Positions 34,005 through 42,943 of a DNA stretch of 64,000 nt are shown piece by piece. Each line of letters opens with the position of its first letter. The first letter of the stretch is position 1. The notes under the pieces are model-generated. The model did no database searches. It was not told where the DNA came from and saw only the letters and a program-made list of their open reading frames with translations. This DNA comes from Clostridium manihotivorum. GTDB lineage: Bacteria > Bacillota > Clostridia > Clostridiales > Clostridiaceae. A program made the position numbers and the translations under genes. The stretch is taken from NCBI RefSeq assembly GCF_004015185.1, contig NZ_CP025746.1, positions 1,505,776-1,569,775 on the forward strand, given 5' to 3'.

Positions 34005-36029
34005 TTAGTTTACTGTCAAATGCCAGTCCTTACTGCTGTTGTTGTCCCAGTTAGTTCCATCAGTAAAGGCAAAGTCCAGTTGAGTTGCTGTGGTTGGAAT
34101 AGTTATTGTTCCTTGCCAGAAGCCATCGGATCTCTTTGTCATGGAAATATCAGTAGAGGTTACAGTTGCCCAACCATTAGTACCCCAATGAAGTAGTACT
34201 TTGCTTGAATTTGCTAAAGTACCTTTATAGTAAATAGTAAAGCTTCCACCTTTAACTAAAGTACTGCTATCATAGTCAACGGTATAACCTGCACGTGGAT
34301 AAGTTATTGTACTGCTTCCTGACTTGGTTACGGATATAGACCAGTTTGCACTGTTATTACTATCCCAAGTAGAGCCGTTTGTAAAGCAAAGATTTAATTG
34401 ATTTGTGGCTGCTGTAGGAACTGTTAAAGTAACTTTCCAAAGGTTATCAGAAGCTTTAGTCATCACTGTATCTGTAGTTCCCTTCCAACTATCATACCCC
34501 CAATGTGCTGTAACTGATGAAGAGCCCTTTAAAGCTGAGTTTGATGAATCATAAGTGACAGTAACAGTGCTTCCTACTACAGGTGTAGTTGGAGTCCAAG
34601 TAACTCTATCAGTAGGAGTAGGTGTTGGATTTGGAGTTGTGCTATTATATAGAACTATAATTGAATTGCCAGGAATGTTTCCAGCAATGGTTCCATTTGA
34701 AACAGTTAATGTACAACTTGCACTTCCGTGGTTAGTATAAGTCCCATTAGCAAGATTAGTTGCTGAGTTTAAATAAGTGCTTCCACCAGCATTAACTATT
34801 ACAGTACCTAATGTTCCACGATCTATAAGCATAGTTTGATTATTATTAGTCCATCTTAAATATTCATTTTGACCAACCATAGCATTATGAAATTTATTAA
34901 CTTCTACTATGTTTGTATCCTTCCAAAGGGTTTCACCAGCGCTACCGATTGAACCTGTAGGTCTATCAAAGAATAGAGGAGTTGAATTAGCTCTTGAAGC
35001 AGCTATAGCCCAGCCCATTGTTCTTTGCCAATTAGTCAATGCTTTACTTGTACCATCTTCATAGTTATCATGAGTTTCAACAAAATCAACGCAGTCCTTG
35101 TTGGTAAGTCCGCCCATGCCATTACCGATATTGAGATTGTTAGAAGTTATTGCACCTCTTAAGCTACCACCATAATTGCTAGCAGTAACATTCATGAAGG
35201 ATGCATAAGCAGATACATTGTCTACTGTACCGTCTTGTAGTATTTCTCCATAGATGTAAAGACTAGATTTGTTGTGTAAGTTTCCTAAAACATTTGTCCA
35301 GTAGTTTCCGCTCCAAGGCTGATTAGCGTCTAGCCCTATATTAGTTTCTATATGCTTAGCTGCATCAAATCTGAAGCCGCTGGCACCAGCATCTACACAC
35401 TGATTTAAGAAAGTAATTGCTTTATTCTGTACATCAGTATTTTGAGTGTTTAAATCAGGCATTCCTATTCCTTTTTGAGTTATATCATTTCTGCTATTCC
35501 AATTAGAGCATTGTCCTTGATTGTGATAGTAGCTAGAATTTTTAAAGCTTGGGTCAACAGAAGAGTCCAATTGATCGTTATTTCCGTTATTAGCCATGTG
35601 GTTCATTACAACATCCACTATAATTGAAATACCATAATTTTTCGCCTCTGTACAAAGTGCTTTAAAGTCATCGTAAGAACCAAGTTGAGCATTGCCTACA
35701 GATTGGTTAGTAGGTTGATATAGCAACCACCATTTTGAAGGATCTGTGCTTGTATCCTTTGTTCCTTGTACAGGAGAGACCTGTATGGACTTATACCCAG
35801 CTGCAGCTATGTCTGGAAGCTGGCTTTTTATGGTGTTGAAGGACCAGTCAAAGGCATGTAGTATAACACCGTCCTTTGTATTTGTTGGTAAGTTGTAAGT
35901 GGTAGCAGCATGAGCTACTTCAGGGGTAGAGTTTAGAAATACATACTGTCCAGCAGGAGTAAAAGTTAAAGATGATAGCATAGCAAGGCTAATAGAGAAA
36001 GAGAGAATTTTTTTTCTTAGTGATTTCAT
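34005..36029 (-). CDS. Secreted alpha-amylase, GH13 with two starch-binding modules
   Basis: Hydrolyses internal alpha-1,4 bonds of starch outside the cell. Signal peptide at the N-terminus (MKSLRKKILSFSISLAMLSS to about VAHA-AT), catalytic barrel with VVMNHMAN, the nucleophile in GFRFDAAKH, the acid/base Glu in IYGEILQ and FVETHDNYED. A TPNPTPTPT linker and two tandem CBM25-like modules follow (AHWGYDSWKG and LHWGTNGWAT mark their starts; each ends with a W-D-N-N-S type motif). Start is the ATG at 36029 after AAGGAGGGTG; an upstream in-frame Met at 36083 lacks a site. Catabolite control is likely through the cre-like sites upstream. Confidence 0.95.
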   Translation of the reverse strand: MKSLRKKILSFSISLAMLSSLTFTPAGQYVFLNSTPEVAHAATTYNLPTNTKDGVILHAFDWSFNTIKSQLPDIAAAGYKSIQVSPVQGTKDTSTDPSKWWLLYQPTNQSVGNAQLGSYDDFKALCTEAKNYGISIIVDVVMNHMANNGNNDQLDSSVDPSFKNSSYYHNQGQCSNWNSRNDITQKGIGMPDLNTQNTDVQNKAITFLNQCVDAGASGFRFDAAKHIETNIGLDANQPWSGNYWTNVLGNLHNKSSLYIYGEILQDGTVDNVSAYASFMNVTASNYGGSLRGAITSNNLNIGNGMGGLTNKDCVDFVETHDNYEDGTSKALTNWQRTMGWAIAASRANSTPLFFDRPTGSIGSAGETLWKDTNIVEVNKFHNAMVGQNEYLRWTNNNQTMLIDRGTLGTVIVNAGGSTYLNSATNLANGTYTNHGSASCTLTVSNGTIAGNIPGNSIIVLYNSTTPNPTPTPTDRVTWTPTTPVVGSTVTVTYDSSNSALKGSSSVTAHWGYDSWKGTTDTVMTKASDNLWKVTLTVPTAATNQLNLCFTNGSTWDSNNSANWSISVTKSGSSTITYPRAGYTVDYDSSTLVKGGSFTIYYKGTLANSSKVLLHWGTNGWATVTSTDISMTKRSDGFWQGTITIPTTATQLDFAFTDGTNWDNNSSKDWHLTVN

Positions 36030-36055
36030 TAAATCACCCTCCTTAATTAAATTGG

Positions 36056-36068
36056 TATAACGTTTGCA
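36056..36068 (-). promoter_or_regulatory. cre-like site 1 upstream of the amylase
   Basis: On the minus strand TGCAAACGTTATA, one mismatch from the CcpA consensus TGWAARCGYTWNCW over most positions. It lies about 30 bp before the start codon, where CcpA would act as a roadblock. The same 14-base core (TAACGTTTGCACAA) recurs at 36145. Confidence 0.55.
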
Positions 36069-36141
36069 CAAAAGCGAAAACATTAGCTTATTGTGTGTTT
36101 GTGCAAATATGTATGTGTGAAGTTCTTTAGGAATATGTACA

Positions 36142-36155
36142 TGCTAACGTTTGCA
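36142..36155 (-). promoter_or_regulatory. cre-like site 2 upstream of the amylase
   Basis: On the minus strand TGCAAACGTTAGCA, with a single mismatch (the third base) to the CcpA consensus. It is about 87 bp upstream of site 1 and in the same orientation. The AT-rich stretch between them may hold the promoter. Confidence 0.6.
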
Positions 36156-36383
36156 CAAACGAGTAAAAAATAATAGTTGATACAGCTGCAAGTATTATTA
36201 TGGTGATAAAAGTTTATATGCTGAGATTGTGATAATGAATAACAATAGATTATAAACATCATAATTTGCGGTAGGTTAATTATAAAGATTGCTACGAATA
36301 GATATGTATCATTGATAAATTTATTTTTCATCTTTATTGTATAATCAATTTTAGAAAAAGTAAAGATATTATTTACAAAAAGA

Positions 36384-36468
36384 TGAAAAAATCACTAAAA
36401 CGATTTTTTTTAGTGATTTTTTGCATATCTGCCTTTCCGAATGTATATGAGAAAGATATGGCAGGCCA
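36384..36468 (-). repeat. Family III structured repeat with terminator hairpin
   Basis: On the minus strand: GGCCTGCCATATCTTTCTCA, TATACATTCGGAAAGGCAGA, then TATGCAAAAAATCACT and a hairpin AAAAATCACTAA/TTAGTGATTTTTT. It separates the divergent amylase and DUF421 genes. Otherwise nothing is seen in 36156-36593. Confidence 0.78.
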
Positions 36469-36593
36469 CATAACTTATATAAAGATAATAGGTTATTCTA
36501 TATATTTAACATATTTTATAAAGCTATTACTAATTATATATTTGTGTACTGCTATATTATTAAAATTGACCTTTTAAAGGAGTGTATATATCC

Positions 36594-37196
36594 ATGAGTT
36601 TGATTTGGAAGGCTATGGTGATATTTTTTTGTGGAACATTAGTCTTAAGGCTTGGTGGAAGAAAATCCATATCTCAGATGACTATAGCACAGACTGTTGT
36701 AATGATAGGAATGGGCGAATTAATCATACAGCCTTTGGCTGATAAGAGCTTAACATTGACCTTTATAGCGGCATTTACTTTGGTGATTTTCATGTTAATA
36801 TTAGAGTACCTAGAATTGAAGTTTAATTTTATTGAAAATATATTCTCAGGAAAAGCTGTCATTGTAATTGATGATGGAAAACTTAATACTGAAAATATGA
36901 AAAAACTAAGGCTTACGGTAGATAGACTTGAAACAAGATTAAGACAGATAGGTGTTTCTTCAATTGATGAGGTTAAATATGCTACCATAGAGGTAAGTGG
37001 ACAAATAGGATATGAATTGAAAGATGATATGAAACCTCTTACTAAGGGAGAATTCTTTGATATACTAAGTGAAATACCTGAATTGAAGTCTAAGATACAA
37101 CAATATAGGATAAATAAGAATGGTGATTTAGATAAGAGCATACTAGGGGAGATAAAAAATCCAGATTTAAAGAATAATCCAAATAAACTTAAATAA
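36594..37196 (+). CDS. DUF421 (YetF-like) membrane protein
   Basis: 200 residues: about three N-terminal transmembrane helices followed by a cytoplasmic alpha/beta part with the family's GRKSISQMTIAQTVVMIGMG, FSGKAVIVIDDGKLN, and DEVKYATIEVSGQIGYEL (usual form V-x-x-A-x-LE-x-x-G). The family is common in spore formers; YetF-type proteins are of poorly defined function. Start at the ATG at 36594 with AAAGGAGTG at good distance; a GTG at 36582 sits in the ribosome site. The Lys/Asn-rich C-terminus is an extension. Confidence 0.85.
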   Translation: MSLIWKAMVIFFCGTLVLRLGGRKSISQMTIAQTVVMIGMGELIIQPLADKSLTLTFIAAFTLVIFMLILEYLELKFNFIENIFSGKAVIVIDDGKLNTENMKKLRLTVDRLETRLRQIGVSSIDEVKYATIEVSGQIGYELKDDMKPLTKGEFFDILSEIPELKSKIQQYRINKNGDLDKSILGEIKNPDLKNNPNKLK

Positions 37197-37201
37197 GTAA
37201 A

Positions 37202-37234
37202 GGGGCTGTTATACTTTTGGTAACAGCCCTTTTA
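37202..37234. terminator. Bidirectional terminator between DUF421 gene and amtB
   Basis: AGGGGCTGTTA pairs with TAACAGCCCTT around TACTTTTGG. It serves both converging genes. Confidence 0.88.
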
Positions 37235-37244
37235 AAGGTTAAAG

Positions 37245-38750
37245 TTATAATGTCTTTTGCTCAAATTCATTGTAAGCTAAAGCACCCATTTCAGGAATAT
37301 CAAGTCCAGTTATTTCATCTTCTGCCTTAACTCTTATACCCATTGTCTTATCAGTTATCTTCCAGAATAGAAGCTGACTTCCTACACCAAAGACTATAAC
37401 CACTGCTACAGCTATAAGTTGAGCGAATAATTGGCCAGGGTCACCGTAGAATAGACCTTTTACTCCTCCAGCAACTCCATTTAGTCCATCTCCATAAGTA
37501 CCGTCTGAAAATAAGCCTAAGGCTATCATACCCCAAAGTCCGTTAACAAGGTGCACTGAAGAGGCTCCAACAGGATCATCAATCTTAAATTTATTTTCGA
37601 TTATGGATACAGCTACACAAACTAACAAACCAGCTATAGAACCAATTATTATTGCTGATATACTGTTTACAAATGCACATGGAGCTGTAATTGCAACTAG
37701 TCCAGCTAGGGCTCCATTGCAGGTCATTGAAGTATCTGGCTTGCCATACCTTTTCCATACGTAGAACATTGCAACAAGTCCTCCAAAGGCTCCAGCAATC
37801 ATTGTATTTACTATAACTATGGCTGATCTTAAGTCATTTCCTGCAAGAGTACTACCACCGTTAAATGCGAACCAACCGAAGAATAGAATTATTGTTCCTA
37901 TTACTGCCATAGGTATATGATGGCCTGGTATAGCAGTGGCCTTTCCGTTTTTATCGAATTTACCTATTCTAGGCCTTATTATTATAGCTCCAGCTAGGGC
38001 TGCGGCTCCACCCATTGCGTGAACTACCGATGAACCAGCAAAGTCAACAACCCCATGGCCAAGGCTAAGTTTTGTACCTAGTTGAGAAAGCCATCCGCCT
38101 CCCCATACCCAGTTTCCATATAGAGGGTAGTATATAGCTGAAATAAATAATGAGTTTAATATTACAGCGGAGAATTTTACTCTTTCTGCAACACCTCCAG
38201 TAGGAATTGTGCAAGCTGTATCCATAAATACCATCTGGAAAAAGAAATAGACAAACACTCCTACATCGTATGCAGCTCCTGCTAGTAAGAAACCTTTATA
38301 TCCAAATAGGCCCCATCCGCCTAAGGCAAATTCTTTATCAAGGGGCATATGCCCTCCCAGAGCGTAGACGGGAGCATCTCCAACACCACCAAACATTATT
38401 GCAAAGCCCATAACTAGAAATCCAACAAGGCCAACAAGAAATACAACCAAATTCATTGCCACAGTATGATTGGCATTTTTTGCTCTAGTGAAGCCTGTTT
38501 CAACCATTGCAAATCCTGCTTGAAAGAAGAATATAAGACATCCACATAGTATCATCCATACATAATTTAAACCTATTTTAGTAGAAGCTGCTGTTTTTGC
38601 AACATCATCTAAGCTGGCATTTTTACCAATTTCATTTACAGTTTGTTTAGTTGCTCCAGTTGGGTCTCCTTGTGTGGCTGCATATGCTATAACCCCAAAG
38701 AAACATACACAGAAAAGAAATATCGTCGTAAATTTTAATAATTTTTTCAT
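37245..38750 (-). CDS. amtB: Ammonium transporter AmtB
   Basis: 501 residues with a cleavable-looking N-terminal signal (MKKLLKFTTIFLFCVCFFGV, then AYA) and eleven transmembrane helices. Amt features include WMILCGCLIFFFQAGFAMVE, FVYFFFQMVFMDTACTIPTG, VDFAGSSVVHAMGG (pore Asp and His) and FFGWFAFNGGSTL. It imports ammonium when it is scarce and is blocked by unmodified PII. It follows the PII gene, an arrangement conserved across bacteria. RBS GGAGGAATTATAA. Confidence 0.97.
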   Translation of the reverse strand: MKKLLKFTTIFLFCVCFFGVIAYAATQGDPTGATKQTVNEIGKNASLDDVAKTAASTKIGLNYVWMILCGCLIFFFQAGFAMVETGFTRAKNANHTVAMNLVVFLVGLVGFLVMGFAIMFGGVGDAPVYALGGHMPLDKEFALGGWGLFGYKGFLLAGAAYDVGVFVYFFFQMVFMDTACTIPTGGVAERVKFSAVILNSLFISAIYYPLYGNWVWGGGWLSQLGTKLSLGHGVVDFAGSSVVHAMGGAAALAGAIIIRPRIGKFDKNGKATAIPGHHIPMAVIGTIILFFGWFAFNGGSTLAGNDLRSAIVIVNTMIAGAFGGLVAMFYVWKRYGKPDTSMTCNGALAGLVAITAPCAFVNSISAIIIGSIAGLLVCVAVSIIENKFKIDDPVGASSVHLVNGLWGMIALGLFSDGTYGDGLNGVAGGVKGLFYGDPGQLFAQLIAVAVVIVFGVGSQLLFWKITDKTMGIRVKAEDEITGLDIPEMGALAYNEFEQKTL

Positions 38751-38846
38751 TTATAATTCCTCCCCAAAGTTTTTTAATAAAATATAAATAATATAAATAG
38801 CTAAAGGATAGATAAAAAAAGTAGATTACTTAAAGAGATTTATAAG

Positions 38847-39194
38847 CTATAATGCGTCCCCGCCTTGCTCACCTGTTCTTACCCTTATTACATTTTCTAT
38901 GGATGAGATGAAGATTTTACCATCACCAATTTGTCCAGTTCTCAAAACCTTTTGAGCGGTATCTACTACATCCTGCACAGGAACAGTATGAACCACAATT
39001 TCTACTTTAACCTTTGGTAATAGGTCTATCTTAAACTTACTTCCGCGATATACCTCTGTCTTTCCTTTCTGAAGTCCGCAGCCCAATACATGAGTCACGG
39101 TCATTCCAGTAATGCCGATAGCGTTAAGAGCTTCTTTGAGCTCTTCAAACTTGCTTTGCCTGGTTATGATCTCTATTTTTGTTATTTTTCCCAT
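38847..39194 (-). CDS. glnK: PII nitrogen regulatory protein (GlnK/GlnB family)
   Basis: 115 residues. PII features are KITKIEIITRQSKFEELKEA at the start, MTVTHVLGCGLQKGKTEVYR (T-loop start), LLPKVKVEIVV and the end GQIGDGKIFISSIENVIRVR TGE. The T-loop has Tyr in TEVYRGSKF rather than the enterobacterial GRGAEY order, so modification by uridylylation is uncertain. Upstream of amtB and probably binding it. RBS AGGAGGGATCTTC. Confidence 0.95.
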   Translation of the reverse strand: MGKITKIEIITRQSKFEELKEALNAIGITGMTVTHVLGCGLQKGKTEVYRGSKFKIDLLPKVKVEIVVHTVPVQDVVDTAQKVLRTGQIGDGKIFISSIENVIRVRTGEQGGDAL

Positions 39195-39246
39195 TGAAGA
39201 TCCCTCCTGTATAAAATATTAAATATAAGGACTTAGTTTACGAATG

Positions 39247-39320
39247 AAAAAAAGGCGAATTCTCCTTATTGAGAAAGCGCCTTTGCTTTATGAAATAATT
39301 ATAGTTTCTGAAAAAACTAA
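39247..39320 (-). promoter_or_regulatory. Leader hairpin and terminator ahead of glnK (attenuator candidate)
   Basis: On the minus strand, TTAGTTTTTTCAGAAACTAT can form a small hairpin. It is followed by AAAGGCG ... CGCCTTT with an inner TTCTC/GAGAA and a run of seven T, ending about 53 nt before the glnK start codon. A terminator in the leader implies regulated read-through. The six-base loops (TTTCAG, AATAAG) lack the A1/G4 pattern of ANTAR target hairpins. Confidence 0.55.
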
Positions 39321-39465
39321 ATAAAACATAAAAGTAAAATTTTTATAAAAATGGATTTAAAATTAAAAAAATTACTTTTATGCTATTAATTAATCGTAAA
39401 TTGATAAATAAAAACGTTTTATATTTTAAGATATATTTTTTAAGAATAAAAATAAGAATATGTAA

Positions 39466-39550
39466 CCTAGCAGAATTTTTTCGCATATGTTCAGAAAATC
39501 CAGATGCGCAAAAAAAAGAATCACTGAAGAAAGACACTTCAGTGATTCTT
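39466..39550 (+). repeat. Family III structured repeat with terminator hairpin
   Basis: CCTAGCAGAATTTTTTCGCA, ATGTTCAGAAAATCCAGATG and CGCAAAAAA, then AGAATCACTGAAG/CTTCAGTGATTCT. Here TTTTC pairs with GAAAA in place of TTTCC/GGAAA in other copies. The hairpin is also the terminator of dctP on the other strand. Confidence 0.78.
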
Positions 39551-39554
39551 ATAG

Positions 39555-40583
39555 CTATTTAGTTTGATCAATTTGCTTTATCAAATCAGTATATTTACTA
39601 CCGAATTTTTCGTATACTGGAGTAACTGAATTTTTAAAGGAATCCTTTGAGGATTGATCAAGTTGAGTTATTTTAACACCAGCTTGCTTCATCTTATCTA
39701 ACATGATGTCTTCATTAGTCTTCCAAGCTTTCTTTTGAACTTCAACTGACTCTTCAGCAGCTTTCTTTATTATCTCCTGGTCTTCTTTTGAAATACCGTC
39801 CATTACCTTTTTACTTCCTACAAGTATATCTGGTATTCGAGAGTGTTCATCAATTGTGTAATATTTTGCAACATTAAATTGGTTTGAGGAAAAATAAGTA
39901 GCAGGATTATTTTCAGCACCGTCTACTTGTCCTAAAGCTAAAGCTTGAAGAACTTGAGCAGAATCCATTGCCACTGGAGTAGCTCCAAGTGAAGAAACAA
40001 GTGCTTTCATCAGATCACTTTCTTGAACCCTTATTCTTAAATCTTTTAAGTCAGATACTGATTTTATTTCTCTCTTATTATTATAAAAGTTTCTTGAACC
40101 AGAATCATAAAAAGCCAAACCAACTAGATTTGCTTTTTGTATATCTTCGAGAGCTTGTTTACCTATAGAGCCGTTAAGTACTGCCCACATATGATCACTA
40201 TCTCTGTATAAATAAGGCAGAGATAAGACGTTCATTATGTCTGAATAGCTAGATAGGGGAGAGATGCTAGTTCTAGTAAAGTCTATAGTTCCCATCCTTA
40301 CTTGAGCTAAAGTGTCCTTTTCGCTTCCCAGACCGCCACCAGTAATAACTTTAACTTCTATTCTGCCATTAGTCTTTTCTTTTACTAGCTTAGCAAATTC
40401 GTTGTCTCCTTGAGTAGTAGGATAGTCCTTGGACTGAGATTCTGCTAGAAGCAATATTTTTTTATTTGAATCTTTATTATTAATCATATCTAAATACACA
40501 TTACTTTGAATACTTGAGTTGCAGCCAACAAAAGTCAGTAGAGTAACAAGCAGTAGTGATAGTGATATTAGTTTCTTTTGCAT
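39555..40583 (-). CDS. dctP: DctP-family substrate-binding lipoprotein (lone)
   Basis: 342 residues: lipoprotein signal with lipobox (LLTFVGCNSS), then a TRAP-type binding fold: DNEFAKLVKEKTNGRIEVKV, GSEKDTLAQVRMGTIDFTRT, LSLPYLYRDSDHMWAVLNG and the diagnostic DLRIRVQESDLMKALVSSLG with the ligand-binding Arg, and LALGQVDGAENNPATY. No DctQ or DctM membrane genes lie nearby. It sits 20 bp after a chemoreceptor gene, so it may act as a sensory binding protein rather than in transport. Family ligands are organic acids. RBS AAGGAGGTATTA. Confidence 0.93.
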   Translation of the reverse strand: MQKKLISLSLLLVTLLTFVGCNSSIQSNVYLDMINNKDSNKKILLLAESQSKDYPTTQGDNEFAKLVKEKTNGRIEVKVITGGGLGSEKDTLAQVRMGTIDFTRTSISPLSSYSDIMNVLSLPYLYRDSDHMWAVLNGSIGKQALEDIQKANLVGLAFYDSGSRNFYNNKREIKSVSDLKDLRIRVQESDLMKALVSSLGATPVAMDSAQVLQALALGQVDGAENNPATYFSSNQFNVAKYYTIDEHSRIPDILVGSKKVMDGISKEDQEIIKKAAEESVEVQKKAWKTNEDIMLDKMKQAGVKITQLDQSSKDSFKNSVTPVYEKFGSKYTDLIKQIDQTK

Positions 40584-40602
40584 ATTAATACCTCCTTAGT
40601 AA

Positions 40603-42302
40603 TTAAAGCTTAAAATGCTTAACAGCTTCGTTAAGCTCTTCAGATAGGTCATTTAATTCTGTAGCAGAAGTCACCAAAGTTAACAGGCTATTAGCTTGCT
40701 GGCTTATAGCATCAGATATTTCAGAGCTGGATCTAAAGTTATCATTTGATATATCATTTACTTCGCTCATTTTAATAGAAATATCTTTAATAGTTTTTGT
40801 GAAATTATTAATCTGAGCTGCGATGTCATGTATGTCGCTATTAACAACCTCATTTGAGTGTGATATATTCTTAAAGTTAATCATTGTCTTTTCAGCTATA
40901 GAGCTTCCTATTGATATTTGGTTAATACTTTCACTCATCTTATCATTAATAAGGTTTGTTTCAGTTTTAAAGTTAGCTACGATATTACCTATCTTTTGAG
41001 CAGATAGAGATGATTCCTCTGCTAGTTTACGAACTTGCTCAGCAACTACACCAAAGCCCTTTCCGCTTTCACCGGAGCAGCCTCAATTGCTGCGTTAAGT
41101 GCTAAAAGATTTGTTTGTGAAGCCAATGAGGTAATTGTATTTACAATAGAGTTCATTTCTTGAGCGCTGGAGTTAAGCCTATCTGTTATGCTTGATGTAT
41201 CATTTGCAGAACTTTTTATTATTTCTAATTGGCTTAAGAATTCACTTATATTTTTATTTCCTTCTTTTGCTAATACATCTGAAGTATTAGCATTTTCAAG
41301 TATTTTATTAGATTTTTCTATAATTCTTTCAGAAGAAGTATACATATGGTCTAGATTATTCACCGTCTCAGAAACCTTTTGATTTTGTATATTTATGCTG
41401 TTAACAATTTCTGTAGAAGTGGCGCTTATTTCTTCTGCAACAGCACTATTTTGATTTGAAGTGTTATTAAGTTCTAGTGAAGTAGAATTTATATTGTTAT
41501 TAGCAGCACTTAGCTTAAGGATTATATTTCTGAGATTGTCTAACATTCCATTGAAAGCATTTGCTAGATCAAATAGTTCATCTCTTGTTTTGACCTCAAC
41601 TCTATCAATAGATAAGTTATTATTAGATATCTCAGTGGCTTTATTTTTCAATTCTTTTATAGGCCTTATAAGATTAAAGGACAGTATGCTTAAGCTTACT
41701 ATAGAGATAACTAAAATCACTGCAAATAAAACAAGACTATATATAAGTGATCTTGTAACACTGCTTGATATTTGCTTTTTTAAGTTTTCACTATTAGCTA
41801 TAGCTTGAAGTATGTACTTTTGAGAATAGTCCTTGACATAACCGACTATGTTTCCTACATTTTGAGAATTCTTTATTGCTTCCTCTGACTTATTTGAGTT
41901 TATGCTTGCCTCAGTTGAGTCAATACTTTGGCTTACAGAATCCATCAATTTGTATATCTGATACATGGATATCTTAGAGTCCTCAGAACCTTCGGATTGT
42001 AAAATAGTCATGGCTTCTGACTTTATATCCTTAATAGTTTGTCTATACTTTGCCTCAGAGATTTTTTTACTACCAAACTGAACATCTAATAGTTCTTTGT
42101 TCACGTTTGCAATTTGATCTCCAATTTTATTTGCATTGTTGATGTCACTTAGAACTTGTTCGTATTTCTTGTTAGTACTGAAAGAGTTGTAGCTAAGTAA
42201 GAAAATTTCTGCAGACATTAAAATGATTATGGTTGCAAATATTCCAATTAACTTAACTTTTATACTTGTTCTTCGCTTTTTTTTATTAGGGGTATTCAAC
42301 AT
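40603..42302 (-). pseudogene. Methyl-accepting chemotaxis protein, frameshifted at the tip
   Basis: Chemoreceptor with a basic N-terminus, first helix (about 17-38), a four-helix-bundle-type sensing domain of about 150 residues, second helix (about 190-215), HAMP (IRPIKELKNKATEISNNNL) and a long signalling coiled coil. The frame breaks at the most conserved place: LALNAAIEAA is followed by PVKAERALV and a stop at about 41046. In the shifted frame GESGKGFGVVAEQVRKLAEE continues to 40603. The family reads AAIEAARAGE, so about 4 bases seem deleted (two codons reduced to CC). I start at the ATG at 42302, after AGAAAGGATATT; an upstream in-frame Met at 42362 lies in a repeat. Confidence 0.88.
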
Positions 42303-42349
42303 ATAAAATATCCTTTCTTGAGTCGTATTTATTTGTGTGTGGGTATTGA

Positions 42350-42451
42350 AGAGCTCATGCATAGAAAATTAATTTATACTTAATCGAAAATCGCTGGTTT
42401 TGATGATTTTCGGTCATATATAAGCTAATAGTTGAGTTAGAAACTCTATAT
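42350..42451 (+). repeat. Family I palindromic repeat, copy D
   Basis: Divergent ends, but inner arms AAATTAATTTATACTTAATC and CATATATAAGCTAATAGTTG and a strong apical stem CGAAAATC/GATTTTCG, different in sequence from the other copies yet complementary. It lies about 50 bp upstream of the chemoreceptor gene, opposite to its direction. Confidence 0.72.
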
Positions 42452-42603
42452 ATTAATTTTCGGTGTTACTTAATGAAACTGTATAGAAATTGGCAAGTTA
42501 AATAAATAACAAGAAAAAATTTATTTTAATTAAATATATTGATAATATAAGAAGACATTGGTAATATATACAATATACGAACATATGTGCGGGTGGTGTT
42601 GTG

Positions 42604-42861
42604 ATGAAGATCATTGCTAAAAATATAGAAGTGGTGGCTTGGTTTGATATAAGCGGAAAACCTCATCCTGTAAGATTTAAAGTTAGAGATGATAAAGACT
42701 ATGTAATAAAAATTGATAGAGTTGTGAAATTAGATAAGGAACGTATTGCAGGAAATGATATGCTTATCTTTACCTGTCAGAGTATAATAGGGGGAAGTGA
42801 AAGATTATATGAGATAAAATATGAGATATGTACATGTAAATGGATACTTTTTAAATTTTAG
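42604..42861 (+). CDS. Conserved-looking hypothetical small protein
   Basis: 85 residues rich in beta-type sequence: IIAKNIEVVAWFDISGKPHP, VRFKVRDD, VIKIDRVVKLDKER and a cysteine-containing end (FTCQSIIGGSERLYEIKYEI, then CTCKW). A ribosome site GGGTGGTG precedes it. The small all-beta layout recalls clostridial proteins of unknown function next to sporulation or housekeeping genes; I cannot name a family. A GTG at 42601 is the alternative start. Confidence 0.65.
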   Translation: MKIIAKNIEVVAWFDISGKPHPVRFKVRDDKDYVIKIDRVVKLDKERIAGNDMLIFTCQSIIGGSERLYEIKYEICTCKWILFKF

Positions 42862-42890
42862 AGTTAAGGTTAACTTATTTATTTGTTCTT

Positions 42891-42937
42891 TTAAAAATAT
42901 TTTAAAGAGCCTAGAGATATCCTCTAGACTCCATTTA
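42891..42937. terminator. Bidirectional hairpin between two converging small genes
   Basis: AATATTTTAAAGAGCCTAGAG can pair with the following CTCTAGACTCCATTTAAAAA over ATATC, with two mismatches. It lies between the stop codons of the genes at 42604 and 42944. Confidence 0.6.
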
Positions 42938-42943
42938 AAAATA

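Noticed and set aside
36083..36331. 82-codon minus-strand frame upstream of the amylase
   Set aside because: It covers the cre-like sites and leader, has no ribosome site, and the amylase start is well explained at 36029.
39247..39320. ANTAR-type antiterminator target ahead of glnK
   Set aside because: Two hairpins with six-base loops are present, but the conserved A at loop position 1 and G at position 4 are not both there.
39555..40583. Complete TRAP transporter
   Set aside because: No DctQ or DctM genes lie within the window near the binding protein.
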